DNA of 64,000 nucleotides from Caenorhabditis elegans (taxonomy: Eukaryota > Nematoda > Chromadorea > Rhabditida > Rhabditidae), in NCBI RefSeq assembly GCF_000002985.6, contig NC_003283.11, forward strand, positions 15,625,501-15,689,500, in the 5' to 3' direction. Below, one piece after another: positions 21,483 through 33,200 of this stretch. Position 1 is the stretch's first letter, and the number at the start of each line of letters is the position of its first letter. A model generated the notes under the pieces. That model did not search any database. It had not been told where the DNA came from and saw only the letters and a list, made by a program, of their open reading frames with translations. A program made the position numbers and the translations under genes.

Positions 21483-22136
21483 TTAGATAAGCCCATACTT
21501 CTTAAGACTCTCTGCATAAATCTTCTGATCTTCCACAGGCATTGATTTGACAAAGTTTTGCGCTTCGGTAGTGTACTCGGCCATAAATTTATCTGCTGCC
21601 GATTTGTTGGACTGAACGACTGGGTATTGGCTCACAAACTTTTGGCTCAGGTTGTTCAAGCCATCAATCGAACTTTGCGACATTCCAGCTGATTTCATTT
21701 CGGCGTTGTACTCCTCTTCTGCAAAATACGTATACCTTTAGATTTAAATTAAAAGTGGAGTACCGAAAACTATGATTTTGCTTTTTGTTTCAAACAAAAA
21801 ATTGTTCAAAACTAGCGAATTTCGTAATGAAAAGTTCTGAAAATTTTCTTTTAAACAGTTGAGGCCTATTTTTAGCTCAAATCTCGAATTTTTAAAAATT
21901 ACTTTCCGCAAGATCGGACTTTGTCGAGATGGCAAAACTTTTTTTTCAAAACTTTGTTTTTGAGAAATTTTAAAAACGCCTCAATACGAAATTTGGTAGT
22001 TTTGGAAAATCTTGGTGTAAGTCTCAGATTTCGGAACTTCAATTTCAAATATCTTAAACTTACGACTTGGAAGGTTCATCGTGGCATGAGCCATCACTGC
22101 GAAGACAACCAGAACGATAGACAGTTGCTTGAACAT
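21483..22136 (-). CDS. Small secreted protein, copy B
   Basis: Two exons, 22136-22064 and 21718-21483, encode 102 residues that by eye are identical to copy A at 17.1 kb, including the signal peptide and the block YPVVQSNKSAADKF. Silent and intronic differences are very few, so the copies are either recently duplicated or kept alike by gene conversion. The gene is divergent from the third paralogue, with 480 bases between the start codons that hold both TATA boxes and both upstream motif pairs. The function is unknown; signal peptide, small size and absence of TM segments point to secretion. Confidence 0.82.
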
Positions 22137-22176
22137 TTTGAGTGTTTTTGTTTAATTTTTCAATTTTTTTGGTTCA

Positions 22177-22185
22177 CTTTTTATA
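22177..22185 (-). promoter_or_regulatory. TATA box of secreted-protein copy B
   Basis: TATAAAAAG on the minus strand, ~41 bases before the start codon of copy B. Confidence 0.55.
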
Positions 22186-22225
22186 CGGTCTATTTGTTCA
22201 AATCCGATGGAGGGGGTTGTAGACA

Positions 22226-22290
22226 GTTTCGTATTTTGATGATCTGTATGTGTTTGGTGCAAGTTTCATTGGAAAATACGAATTTTGTGA
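22226..22290. promoter_or_regulatory. Paired upstream motif, copy B
   Basis: Gtttcgtattttgatgatct at 22226 and ggaaaatacgaattttgtga ending at 22290 form the same inverted pair seen upstream of copy A. Confidence 0.5.
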
Positions 22291-22483
22291 CGGCAAAAAC
22301 TTCTGAAACAAAATTATGAAATTTAAAGTTTATAAATTATACAGTTGACAAACTTAAAAATGACACTACATATGCAAATTTGTTTAGAACAGTCAAAAAT
22401 TGTTTTTATTAGTCACCCCAATTTCCCTGTTTATTTACACTTTCGTGGTGTCCGCTGACTTTTGACATGAAGAGACGCAGACA

Positions 22484-22536
22484 AGTTTCGTATTTTGCCT
22501 ATGTGTGTTCAAACGAGAGAAATACGATTTTTGTGA
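22484..22536. promoter_or_regulatory. Paired upstream motif, third paralogue
   Basis: Agtttcgtattttgcctatg and gaaatacgatttttgtgat retain both half-motifs and a tatgtgt core between them. The gene behind has diverged strongly in protein sequence, so retention of this pair suggests function. Confidence 0.5.
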
Positions 22537-22572
22537 TCCTGACATCACATGAATCAACAGGAAGTTTCGAGC

Positions 22573-22580
22573 TATAAAAG
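22573..22580 (+). promoter_or_regulatory. TATA box of third secreted-protein gene
   Basis: TATAAAAG lies 37 bases before the ATG at 22617, matching the position in the two paralogues. Confidence 0.55.
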
Positions 22581-22616
22581 CGAAGTATTTTTTTTCAAAA
22601 AGTATCCGAATTCGAC

Positions 22617-23304
22617 ATGTTTCACCCTCTCTTCATTATTTTCTTCGCCGCAATTACAATTGCAACGTCGGCCGCTCCAGTTAACTTTCCAACTGGTAGG
22701 TTAATTTCTGCAATCGGCAATTGCTGAAAATTCCAAAATCTTAAGCTTGCGGCGTTTGAGATTGGCTAGTTCTGAAATTGATGAGCAAATATATTTTCGA
22801 CAGTTTCAAAAAAAATCACAGAGCTTCTCTGCAAAACTCGCCAACTTTCTAATCATTTCTAGCGACATTGACTTGGGCAAAAGCTGATAGAAGTTGGCAA
22901 AAGTTGAGCAAAAGATGAGCCCAAGTTTTGCCAGAATAGTTTTTGAGCCGAGTTTGGAAAGTCAGCGTCAAATGCCGAGTTTCTAAAGTTGCTAAATTTT
23001 GTGAAATTTTCCCTAAAATTGCTTTGAGCAGAACAAATCAGGCATTACTAAATCCTATAATTTTTCAGTAGAAGAATCAAAAACCGAACTGAAAGATGCC
23101 GGAATGACTCAGGCCAGTATCGATCAGCTTTCAGCGTTCACTCAAAGATTTGCGACCGGATACCCAGTCGTTCAATCAAACAAAGAAGCTTCCGACAAGT
23201 TTATCGCTGATTACTCGGCTGATGTTCAAAACTTTGTCAAGTCAATGAACGAGAAGGATCAGACTCTTTATCATAATTACCTCGTTAAATATGGGCTTGC
23301 TTAA
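22617..23304 (+). CDS. Small secreted protein, diverged paralogue
   Basis: Exons 22617-22695 and 23069-23304 encode 104 residues. A signal peptide (MFHPLFIIFFAAITIATSAA) precedes a mature chain of ~84 residues without cysteine. It shares with the two minus-strand copies the order AGMTQASIDQLSAFTQRF, YPVVQSNKEASDKFIADY, QNFVKSM and a KYGLA end, and the same single intron position and phase just after the signal peptide. The YPVVQSNK block is the best-conserved part and probably marks the functional surface. It is divergently arranged with copy B. The family is not recognised; likely nematode-specific. AATAAA lies at 23333-23338. Confidence 0.8.
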
Positions 23305-23332
23305 ACTTGTTATTTTTCTAACTTTTTTTTTC

Positions 23333-23338
23333 AATAAA
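23333..23338 (+). terminator. Poly(A) signal AATAAA
   Basis: Thirty bases after the stop codon of the third secreted-protein gene. Confidence 0.5.
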
Positions 23339-24966
23339 TCAATAATTGAATACTCCCTTGAGATTTCACATTATTTTTTAACGTTTCAGATAGTAAGCCT
23401 TGAACTCAGCTATCACATTCCTGCTCTCCAGGATCCCTGCTCTGCTCTTGACCGAATGTAATGTCTAACTTCAAATTTCTGAAACTTCCTGGCACACTTA
23501 AAATCATTTTGACACATATGAAATCATGTTTTGTAGGATTTTATGCTCCAATGAGCCATATTCAAACTCTAGTCTGCTCATTATCTACAGGCATAGAGTT
23601 TTGGAATGGATCTCTCTGACCTACTTTATTTTGTTATCGGGCTTAAAAACGTGGTGTCAGAGTGTCCCATTAAGGTTCGATCTACGTAGACCTACGAGAA
23701 TCGCGGGAGTTTAGGTGCAGACTGTTTTCGCATGGTTCAGAACGTGCTGATGTCATTGCGTTTTTGTAGATCAAACCGTGATGGGGCAGCCTGACACCAC
23801 TTGTTTAAAATGCTAACAGGTAAATACACCGTATCGGTGAAAACCAATGCACAAAATCGGCAGAAACAAATCATCACACTCATAATAGCTGGAATATTTT
23901 TTGTCAAAATTTGTCATTTCAATACACGGAACTTTTTCTAAACCTGACACATTTTTAGCTGCAAGTCTGCCAGCTCATTATGTCATTATTTGAAATCAGA
24001 TTTGGATGGACTTTCTGCTCCCATGAGCCATACTCAAAGTTTAGTCTGCTCATTATTTTTTTTTCTCACGGCATGCCACAGAACTTTGAAGTAGATGTTG
24101 TCTGGCTTGTTTTTTTTTCAATTAGTTTAAACTCTTTGTACTATAATTTGACAGGTGACTTTTTTGTCCAGATCTGTTTTTCAAGATCTCCAACGAGCAT
24201 TACTTGTTTTAGAAACACTCTGGAATTAATTTTGTTTAAAAAAATCAATTACAAAATACGTAATTGCCAAAAAAGGAAGGAGCCAATTACCGATTATTGT
24301 TTATTTGATTAATTATTTTGAATTTTTTTTGCGTTGTCTCATATCTCATTTCCCATAAAATTACCATTACAATTTGTTGTTCTAATAGTGTTTTTTACAT
24401 TTTCCAAATTTCAGACAATAACAGGCTCTTCCCCTATCTGGGATTTGTTTGTGTTTTCGAGCCATTTTTTAAACACCCAAAAACACGACGAAAGTCTCAT
24501 GAGCTAAAAGAAGGCCGCTGAAAATAAATAGGCCCATATCTTGTTTGTTGTTCTTTTCTTTAAATTGAATTATGCACTCTTCGTGTACCCTTTGGAGTTG
24601 TTCCGTATTTTCCCATGCTGTTGGAAATTTTATGTACCGCATTTTGGTGTACTCTTTCTAATCTCAAAAAATATACCAGTTTTCGAAAAACATTAAAGAA
24701 TCTGAAACGAAGCTCCGCCCACATCTTGGCTGCCTATCGTTTTCAGAATTGTGTCAAACTTTTCTCACGTGTTTTCAGAGTAGATCAGAAGCTTCCACAA
24801 TCTTCCTAGTAGCATTTTAATGAGAAAGTCATTCTCTACTTGAACTTTTATCAGCAAAATTTTGTTAAAGCACTTTTTTCGCATGGCTTCATTGACTTCC
24901 AACTTTTTGAGGGCACTCACTATTAAAAAAAAATTTTTATAAAATTTTTCTGTTTCAGAAAACCTA
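23339..24966. other. Intergenic with small repeats
   Basis: No gene recognised. It holds one TGGTGTCAG-type inverted-repeat element (listed separately) and a local repeat of ~65 bases: caatgagccatattcaaact near 23551 recurs as catgagccatactcaaagtt near 24022, both followed by agtctgctcattat. Confidence 0.4.
23651..23800. mobile_element. TGGTGTCAG inverted-repeat element, copy 1
   Basis: It starts gtggtgtcagagtgtcccat and ends ggggcagcctgacaccac. The inner arms contain ggttcgatctacgtaga and tttttgtagatcaaaccg, and a gctgatgtca core lies between. Related copies lie at 39.1, 43.9 and 45.6 kb. Confidence 0.7.
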
Positions 24967-26913
24967 ATGTCAACATCAATTAAAAGTGTTTTTTCGCCGA
25001 TTCAAGGAAATCCAAATTATATTCAATATGAATATAAGTTTAATTGGGTCTCAATTTTTTCAATATTTGTCTTATCCTACACAATTTCATCATTTTATAT
25101 TTTCCTAAAACTATCATTTTTCTCAATAAAAGATCGAGAAAAAATTCGCAATGGTGGATTGCGAATCGAAATATTTCAGTCATTTTTTGCAATGCAGTTC
25201 TGGAATATTCAGTTGATTATTGGAGAATATATGACATTTCGGATACCTTATACAGGTCTTGTCACAAGTTTTTATGCTTCGGAAAATCCACAATTTATGC
25301 TGAAATTGTTCATGCTTATCTACAATTGGGCATTTTATAGTTCTCAGTTGTTAACTGTGCTTTTTTATGTGTTACGAGCAGCGGTTTTGTACTCCAGAAA
25401 TCAAAAATCTATGGAAAAAGTAAGAATTTATGCCTATTATAGGTTTAGGCTACGGCGCACATTCAGAGAAATTCAAATTTTGATTATTTAAAGACTTTTG
25501 GAAGTAAATTCTATGTTCCACTGCCGATCGGTATTCAAGTTTTCCAAATACATTTTGTTTGAATAAACTTAAACTGGTCCGAAACAATAGAATTTGATAA
25601 TGAGACGACTTGAAAGTTTTTAAAAATTTCGAAAAAAAAATTAAAACTTTCTAGCTTCTAATAGTTGGTTTTCGGTAATTTAAATAATTTCAGATTATAC
25701 TTTCTGTAATTTATTTTATAATTTTCATTGGTTTCGTGGCAGCTTTACCTCATGTTCAGGCTCCTGCCGCCTGCCTACAAGCTTTGGAACCGTATCCATT
25801 TGGTTCAATACTTATAATTTCCGAGTGGTTTTTGTATAACATGGTAATGATTACAGGGACTTTATTCCCCATACTTGGGTTTTGTTAGGTATTTGGCGGC
25901 TAAACTGTAAAAAGTTTTACATTCGTTTTTGCCAATTTTGTTAATGATTTTTTTGCCGAAATTGATAAAATAAAATTCACATGCGATTTTTTAACATTAA
26001 AAGTAAAAATTGTGAAAATTTACGGAAAATTATTGAAAACGTTTGAATTTACGGGTTTTCCGCCATATACCTACCGGGACCCAACAGTTAGGGGCGGAGA
26101 GTTTTCCATTGCCCGTGGAGCGCGTTTTCACGCTGATAATATTCAAAATTGCAGAAAAATGTAGCACTTGGTAACATGTTGTTCAGTGCGTCAGTCACAT
26201 GCACAATTATAATGCTGAATGCTCTTGTGGTTAAGAAAATTAGATCCAGAAAGTTTTTGTGAGTTTTATTTATTTGGAGGTTAATTTGAGGAATTTTTTC
26301 AGAATTCAGTTTTTCAAATTAAAAGTTTTCAAAAAAGTCTGGCTTGAAATTCAAAACTATTAATTTGCCGCATAATTCAGATTTTTAATTTTCCGAAATT
26401 CCATTTTTCAAGCCAATTTTGGCTCTTTGGGAAGTTCATATTTTAAAAAAATTAAAAATTATTTTTCAGAAGCACACAAAACGTCTCGACACAAAATGCA
26501 AAAGTTGAAAAAACGCTCTCCCGGACTATGATTATTTTACTTATTCCAATGACTTTCAATCTTTTTGTCTCGGTGAGTTGTATTTTTGAGTCTTTACTCA
26601 TTACGATAATACAAAACTCGGAGTACGTATCGCGCAAATATCTCACCGCAAAAACTACAGTAATTCTACAAATGACACTCATTCCAAATCTAAAACTCTA
26701 AATTTCCAGATCGGCGAGCTCTTCCAAATCGGAAATTTCTCGTATATTCTATTTCTTCGTCCACTATTTTTGGACGCCCGAGTTCATATCGTAACTTGCT
26801 ATTTCTATTTCACTCATCCTGTATTCAAGAAGAAGCTTTTCACTTCCCCAAATTCAGTATCGCAGAATTTGAAAAACTTCTCCATGGTGGTGACTCTGGC
26901 AAAAGTTGTGTAG
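24967..26913 (+). CDS. sru-type seven-TM chemoreceptor, intact, five exons
   Basis: Predicted chemosensory GPCR of the srg-related U class. Exons are 24967-25419, 25694-25843, 26155-26258, 26470-26572 and 26710-26913; phases agree and give 337 residues. Marks: FYVLRAAVLYSRNQKSMEK at the end of TM3, AACLQALEPYPFGSILI in the TM4-TM5 loop, AKVEKTLSRTMIILLIPMTF in TM6, and ILFLRPLFLD plus CYFYFTHPVFKKKLF closing TM7, equivalent to the RPxxND and YLTHPxFKKK motifs of the class. The start follows a ctgtttcag acceptor by nine bases. AATAAA is at 26924-26929. It stands alone, convergent with the kelch gene. Other srg-like classes are possible but fit less well. Confidence 0.82.
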
Positions 26914-26923
26914 AATCGAAGGA

Positions 26924-26929
26924 AATAAA
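26924..26929 (+). terminator. Poly(A) signal AATAAA
   Basis: Eleven bases after the stop codon of the sru-type gene. Confidence 0.5.
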
Positions 26930-27285
26930 TCTTAAATTTGATATTTTCATATCATCACGTCAAGGATCGAGGCACAAAAAATCATTGGGGATTTCAGAAT
27001 AAACAAAACAATAAAAAATAAAACATACTAACTTTGTGTTGAGGGGCAATGTACAGACAAAACAAGATCTAGAAACCTGGAAATTTGGGGAAAATTCAAC
27101 GAAAAGAGACAAAAAAGAAAACAACAGTAGTGATACCCGATTGAATGGTTGGGGATAAAATCCGGTTAAAAAGCGAAAGAAAATGGTTAGAAGGCGGCGA
27201 AAGAAATCTTAGTTACACATGAGTTACAGGATAGAAAATATTTCAAATTACAGATATATATATATATATATTTTCAGATAAATCA
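26930..27285. other. Convergent spacer
   Basis: Short AT-rich spacer between the sru-type and kelch genes, with a TA microsatellite at 27254-27271. Nothing else seen. Confidence 0.5.
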
Positions 27286-30200
27286 TTATCCAGCTTGATC
27301 ATTTCGCGGTGATCCTCCATTTGAAACGACATTTGGCATCACTTGACAGTACATTTCAAATCGAATATCAGCGGCAAGCTCGTTTTGGAGCGTTTCGAAC
27401 ATTCCTTTTGATGGCACCTTGAGCTCATTGAGCACACTTTGCATTGCCAACGTTTTCAGGGATGGAGCTGAAATTTTTTTTAAAATTGTATTTTGCCATG
27501 GGGGATTCATTGAGAACATTTCTGAAAATCAAACAACTAAAATTTCGATTTTTGCTTTATTTTTTCAGGAGAAATCGAAAATTTATTTTTCTTTAAAGAC
27601 AAAATTGCGAATTTTCGATTTTTTTCAGAGAAAAACGAAATTTTCCGGTTTTTATTTTTATTTTTTCCCCCTTACCAAAATCAAGAACATGAAGATCAGA
27701 TAAATCGGCAAGTCCACTGGGTGAGATCATTCCATTGTAGTTTGTAGTGGAGAGTGGATGACACGGTAGCGGCATCGTTCCACCGAAAAGGTACACTTTT
27801 CCGTTCGAGACCACCGAACAGTGACGCCGGCGAGCTGATGGGTATGTGCCTCGGACCTGAAAATGTATCGTCATTTTTTAAAGCTTATTTTACTATTTAA
27901 TTTGGTCGTTTTTTTTTTGCGCAGATTTTTATTTCCAAAAGTTGGTGAAAAATCAAAATTTCAACTGATTTTTTTTGGTGGAACATCGCCAATGGAGATT
28001 TTATCAAAAATTGCCAAAATTTCCAAATTTTCAAAAAAAGTGGATTTTTTTGAAAAGCTCAGAACGTTTGTAAAAATGTGGAATACTAAAATTGCAAGTT
28101 TTTGACTGTGAACTAACAAATTTCAAAATTTTTCAGCAAGTTTTCGATATTATTACTTCACTTTTAAATGTATCAGTTCGTAAAATAGTTTTTTTCCTAA
28201 ATTGCATTAAAAAAAAGTAACAGATAGTTCGTTTTTCAAGTCTTGAAAATGATCATTTCAGACGATTTTTTGAAAACACTAAAAACTTTTAACGTTTAAA
28301 AATCGTCTGAAATTATTATTTTCAAAACTTGAAAAACGAGCTATCTGTTAGTTTTTTATAGCAATTCAGGAAAAAAACTATTTTTTCGAATTGTTACATT
28401 TTAAAAGTGAAGTAATAATATGGAAAACTTACTGAAAAAGTTTGAAATTTGTTAAATAATTCACATTCAACAACTGCTCCAAATTTTTACAAATAATCTG
28501 AAATTCTCAAAAAAAAAGTCCACTTTTTTTTTATAAAAAGGAAACATTTGTGCTTAAATTTTTTTGCCATAATGGAGATAATGGCATTTTTCGTATTTGT
28601 TTTCCGGAAAAAAGAAAAAAAATTCTATGATTTTCCGGTTTTCAAATAATTGTTTTTTTTTTGATTTTTGATAAATAAAAGAAATTTAAAAATTTTTTCC
28701 CAAATTTAGAAGTTTTTGTTATCGTAGAAATTTCTCCAGAAACCCACCGAAATAACACTCCACATCGACGTTTTTGGATCAAAACAGTACAGTTCATTGT
28801 AGTGTACATTAATCGTTCCCAAATAACCGCCAAACATGTACATTTTTCCATCGTAGACCCACGTCGAATGACTACGCCGACCGCCGGGCTTCATCGTATT
28901 TTCCGGTACTTTTGTCCGTGTCCATGCTCCAGTTGCCAAATTCAATGCCATCAATGTATCGTCATATTGATCATGAATCGTGTGGAACTGAAGTGAGAAT
29001 TCAGGTTAGTTACATGTGGTTAGTTTTAAATTTAATCAGGAATTTTTATTGTTAATGACAAAAATTAAAAATTGAAAAAAAAAAAACAAATCTCAAAGTC
29101 CCACACCACACCATTCAGCCAAATTATTAAAGTTAGTTGAAGGAAAATTTGAAAAAAAAAACATGCAATGACCAAATATCATAGTAGAAAAATTTTATAA
29201 CTTTTTTTTTGAAAATTGAACAAAAAATCTGTTTCCGTCAAGAGTATTTGGAGCGCGCTTGCACCACTTTTTCCACTGATTTTTCATGTTTTCAGTGGAT
29301 TTTTGCTGGAAAATTGAAGAAAAAGCCAAAATGAGTGCAAATTTTCGATTAAAAAGCAGGCTAAACGTCGTTTAAAAGCGTTACTTGTTGATTTTTTACT
29401 TGTTCAAGTTCCAAAAAAAATCATATTAAATTTATAAATTAAACAATTTTTTAACTATGAAATTTGGCCCTTACTTCACTTTTGAAAAGTGTAAAATTTT
29501 GAAAAAAAAAAAAAAAAAAAAATTATAAAAAGCCAGTCTCGTGCCAAAGCAAGCAAAAACCAAAAAAAATTGAGAAAATTGACACTTTCCGACACCAAAT
29601 TCTCCCGAAAAAAAACCGAAATTTGTTAGGCGAAAAACATAAAATGCTCACTGCACACGTACCAAGTGCTCGTCACCGACCTGACCGGACTCGTCACTAC
29701 GGCCACCGAATATGTACATCATTCCATCGATTACTGAAGCTGTATGGAAGTCACGCCAGCGTGGAGGATCGTTCTGCAAGATAATTACGAATTTTTAGCT
29801 GAAAATTGAACAAAAAAACGACAGCTTTTAGGGTTTTTTGTTTCATTTTCGATAAAATTCTGGTTTTTTTTTGTTCTTTTTAACCCGAAAAAGTGCAAAA
29901 ATCTAATTTTCTAGTCATTTTCAAAGCTTTTCTACAGAAATTGAAAAACGTTCGTTGATATTAGAAAAATGAATAAAAATCGGTTTGAAAAAAATCTTTT
30001 TTTTCTCAAACCTGTCTATTATTTCAGTAAAAACTTTATTTTTGTGGAAAATCTCGAAATTTATCTCCACAAATTCATTTTGGAGCATTTTTGAAATTTT
30101 TCAACTGTTATTTTCTGGATTTTTCGAAATTTTTCAATAAACTTTCTTTTTTTTTCATTTTTACAACGAAAAAAGACCAGAAATATAGTTTTTTAGTCAT

Positions 30201-33200
30201 TTTCTTAGCTCTTCTGTACAAGATGCCGGTAATTTTCCTTATCGGCAAACATTAAAGGAACATTTATTTTTTAATATTTTATATTATTCATGCTCGGTTG
30301 ACTCACGACTAACAATTGTGATAAAATAAAATATTAAATTTTAAACAAATAACACTATTTTTTTAATTTCCCGTTTTCTGTGTAAGTTCAGAAAAAAACT
30401 CACATTTTTTAGTCATTTTTCTGATATTTTTATAAAAATAAAATGTCAACTTTTTTTCAAAACTTGCTGCAGAAAAAATGAGAAAAATTCTCCAAAATCA
30501 ATCTTTAGAGACACTTTTTCACAAGAAATGCGTGTTTTTGAGCAATGTTTCGAGATTTTTTCAAACAAAAAATCAAATTTGATTTTTGGTAATTTTTTCT
30601 ATAAGTTTTGATCTTTTGAAAAGGCAATTTACAAGAAACTTTAAAAATTGTTTTAATTTAAAAAAGAAAGTTTCATTTTTGCACCGAATAGTCTGAAAAA
30701 TGACTACAAATTGAATTCCTGGACTTTTAAGTGAAAAAAACTAAAATTTTATTAAAAATTGCCGAAAACCCCGGAAAATTAACAACAATTTCACATTTTT
30801 TCTTCGGGTTTTTTTTTAAAACAAAATTCACATTTTTTCGGTTTTTTTTTCAGATTATCAGCTTTTCCACTGAAATTTCTAATTTTCTAAATTTTTTTCA
30901 GCGAATTTCAAGCGTTTTTCGTCAGATTACTGCCAATTTTCTTTATTTTTTGTTCATAAATTATCCACACCTTTGTGTGCATTTCTCTCCACGTCGAGGT
31001 GGCAAAATCGAATACATAAGTCTCTTGACTGAATCGTTGAGCATCTTCCTCATATCCTCCAAATACAAACATTTGATTATTCCAAACAACTGCAGTATGA
31101 CCATCACGGGATGGTGGCACAAATCCTTCGATTTCCACTTTTTTCCACACGTTGTATTCTGGAAAATATTTCAGTTTCGACTTTGGAGCAGTTTTTTCAA
31201 AAAATACTATTCATTTTTGGTGTTTTTCGCAAAAAAAACAATTTTAAAAAATTTGGAATTTATTCGTTTTTTTTTGTATAAAAATCGAAGAAAAAATAGT
31301 TTTTTGGTGGCTAGGTGTCGATTTACGCGGCTTGTTCAATTCTCGAGGACCATTTTTTGCAGAAATGCTCGGATTTAGGTAAGAAACAGATTTTTGGTTT
31401 TTTTTTGGCAAAAATGAATTTTTTTTTTGGAAGAAAAATTGACGTTTTTTCGTTTTTTTTTTTTAACAATATGGGTTTTTTGGTTTTTTTTCTGTACAAA
31501 ATTGTTTAAATTTATTTTTTGTTTTTCTTTTAAGACAAAAAGGGATTTTTTTTTCTCGATATTTTGAAGAAAACTGTGTTTTTTTCTTAAAAATTGTTTT
31601 TTTTTGGTTTTATTTTTGAAAGAAATATTGTGTTTTATTTTTATTTTTTGTGAGACAAAAATTGATTTTTTTTTTTTTGAAAAAAGATTTCTTATTTGTA
31701 TTTGAATAAAAATTGTTTTTTTTTGGTTTTTGATGAAAAATTAATTGTTTTTGTTTTTTTTGTGAAAAAAATGGGTTAAATTTTTTTTTTGTTGTTTAGT
31801 CCAAATTTGAACTTCTTTTTGTTTTTTTTTTTTTTGCAAAATTATCGCTTTTTAAAATTAATTTTAACACAAAATCCATATATCACACCTGGATCGTATT
31901 CATGTAACAAATTACATGCACCATAATCATCATTTCTTCCACCCCATACATAAGCTTTTCCTTGATACTCAACAACAGTGTGTCCATATCTTTGATATGG
32001 TACTGCTCCAAACATTTTATCACTGTCTGAGTATGGGCTTTCGATTGTCGCTTTTGTGATTATTCGATTATTGTAAACGTATCCCGGATTCATTTTTATC
32101 CATCGGTAGTTTTCTGCAAAGTAATAAAGTAAAAAAAAATTCAATTGAAATCAGAAATCAGTGATAGCGAATTGATCGATGCCCTCCTGATAAAATGATA
32201 TCGAAACCAGAAAAACCAATTAATTACCTAAACTTTTTGATAGATTGATTGGAAAATTCCGTTTTTTTCTTCAATTTTTCAATGAAAATCTTCCAATTAA
32301 AAATCTCACCGGTATTCAGAACGTGTACATCAAGAGGATCCTTCGCGTCGGTAACCTCACCACTACAATAACCACCGAATGAATATATCTGGAATAAAAA
32401 TTAATTTGAATTCATTAATTTGTAGTTCTACTTGCCATTTTTTACTTTATAATATAAAAATTGGAGCAGAAAAATAGCTTGATTTTCGTTTTTTTGTTAT
32501 TTTTTTTTGTAAAAAAGTTACAAAAAATATAATTAATATTCCGAACATTACTATAAAAATTTCGTAGATATTTTCTAAATTTTTAAAAATGTTTTTTTTT
32601 TTTAATTTTGCAAATTAATGACATGTAATGATTTTTTTTCGACTTTTTTCTTTGTTTCCACGGGGATATTTGATTTGATTGTCAAATTTTATGACATTTT
32701 TCAGCAAATTATCGATTTTAGGCGAATTTTAGATTTTTTTTAAACGGCAAAATGTCTGAAAATTAGACATAAATTATTTAGCAGAGAAAAAATGGAAAAA
32801 AACGGATTATTTTGCGCGGGAATCAAAAAATAATTCAACTTTTTAAATGTTTTTCTTTGTGAAATTGAAAAAAAACACACTTTTTGAAATTCGATAAATT
32901 ATGTAACAGTTATATATATACGGTATATTATGATTTTTTCTGTGATTTTGGGCAAAAAAAGTCGAAATTTCGCCAATTTTCATCGAATTTTGTACATTTC
33001 GGCATTTTTTGTATTTTTCTGGAATTGATTTTTTTTTTCGATTTTTCATGTTAGGTACACAACAAATTACGAAATTTGTGTACCACTCAAATTATACCGA
33101 AATTAACAAAAAAAAACGACCAAAATGTGCAAAATAGAGCTAATTCAGATTTTTTTTGAAATTTCAAGAAATGCTTCAATATGAAATTTGGACTTTTGGG

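Larger units (their letters stand above)
21480..22333. repeat. Segmental duplication, unit 2 (with 17136-17986)
   Basis: Second copy of the ~850-bp block, same orientation, nearly identical throughout including the intron. It is fused on its left to intergenic DNA and on its right to the shared divergent promoter of the third paralogue. Confidence 0.85.

Noticed and set aside
30731-31378. A 215-codon plus-strand open frame
   Set aside because: It lies antisense to introns and one exon of the kelch gene and is dominated by Phe/Lys/Ile from T- and A-tracts; no start or splice context.
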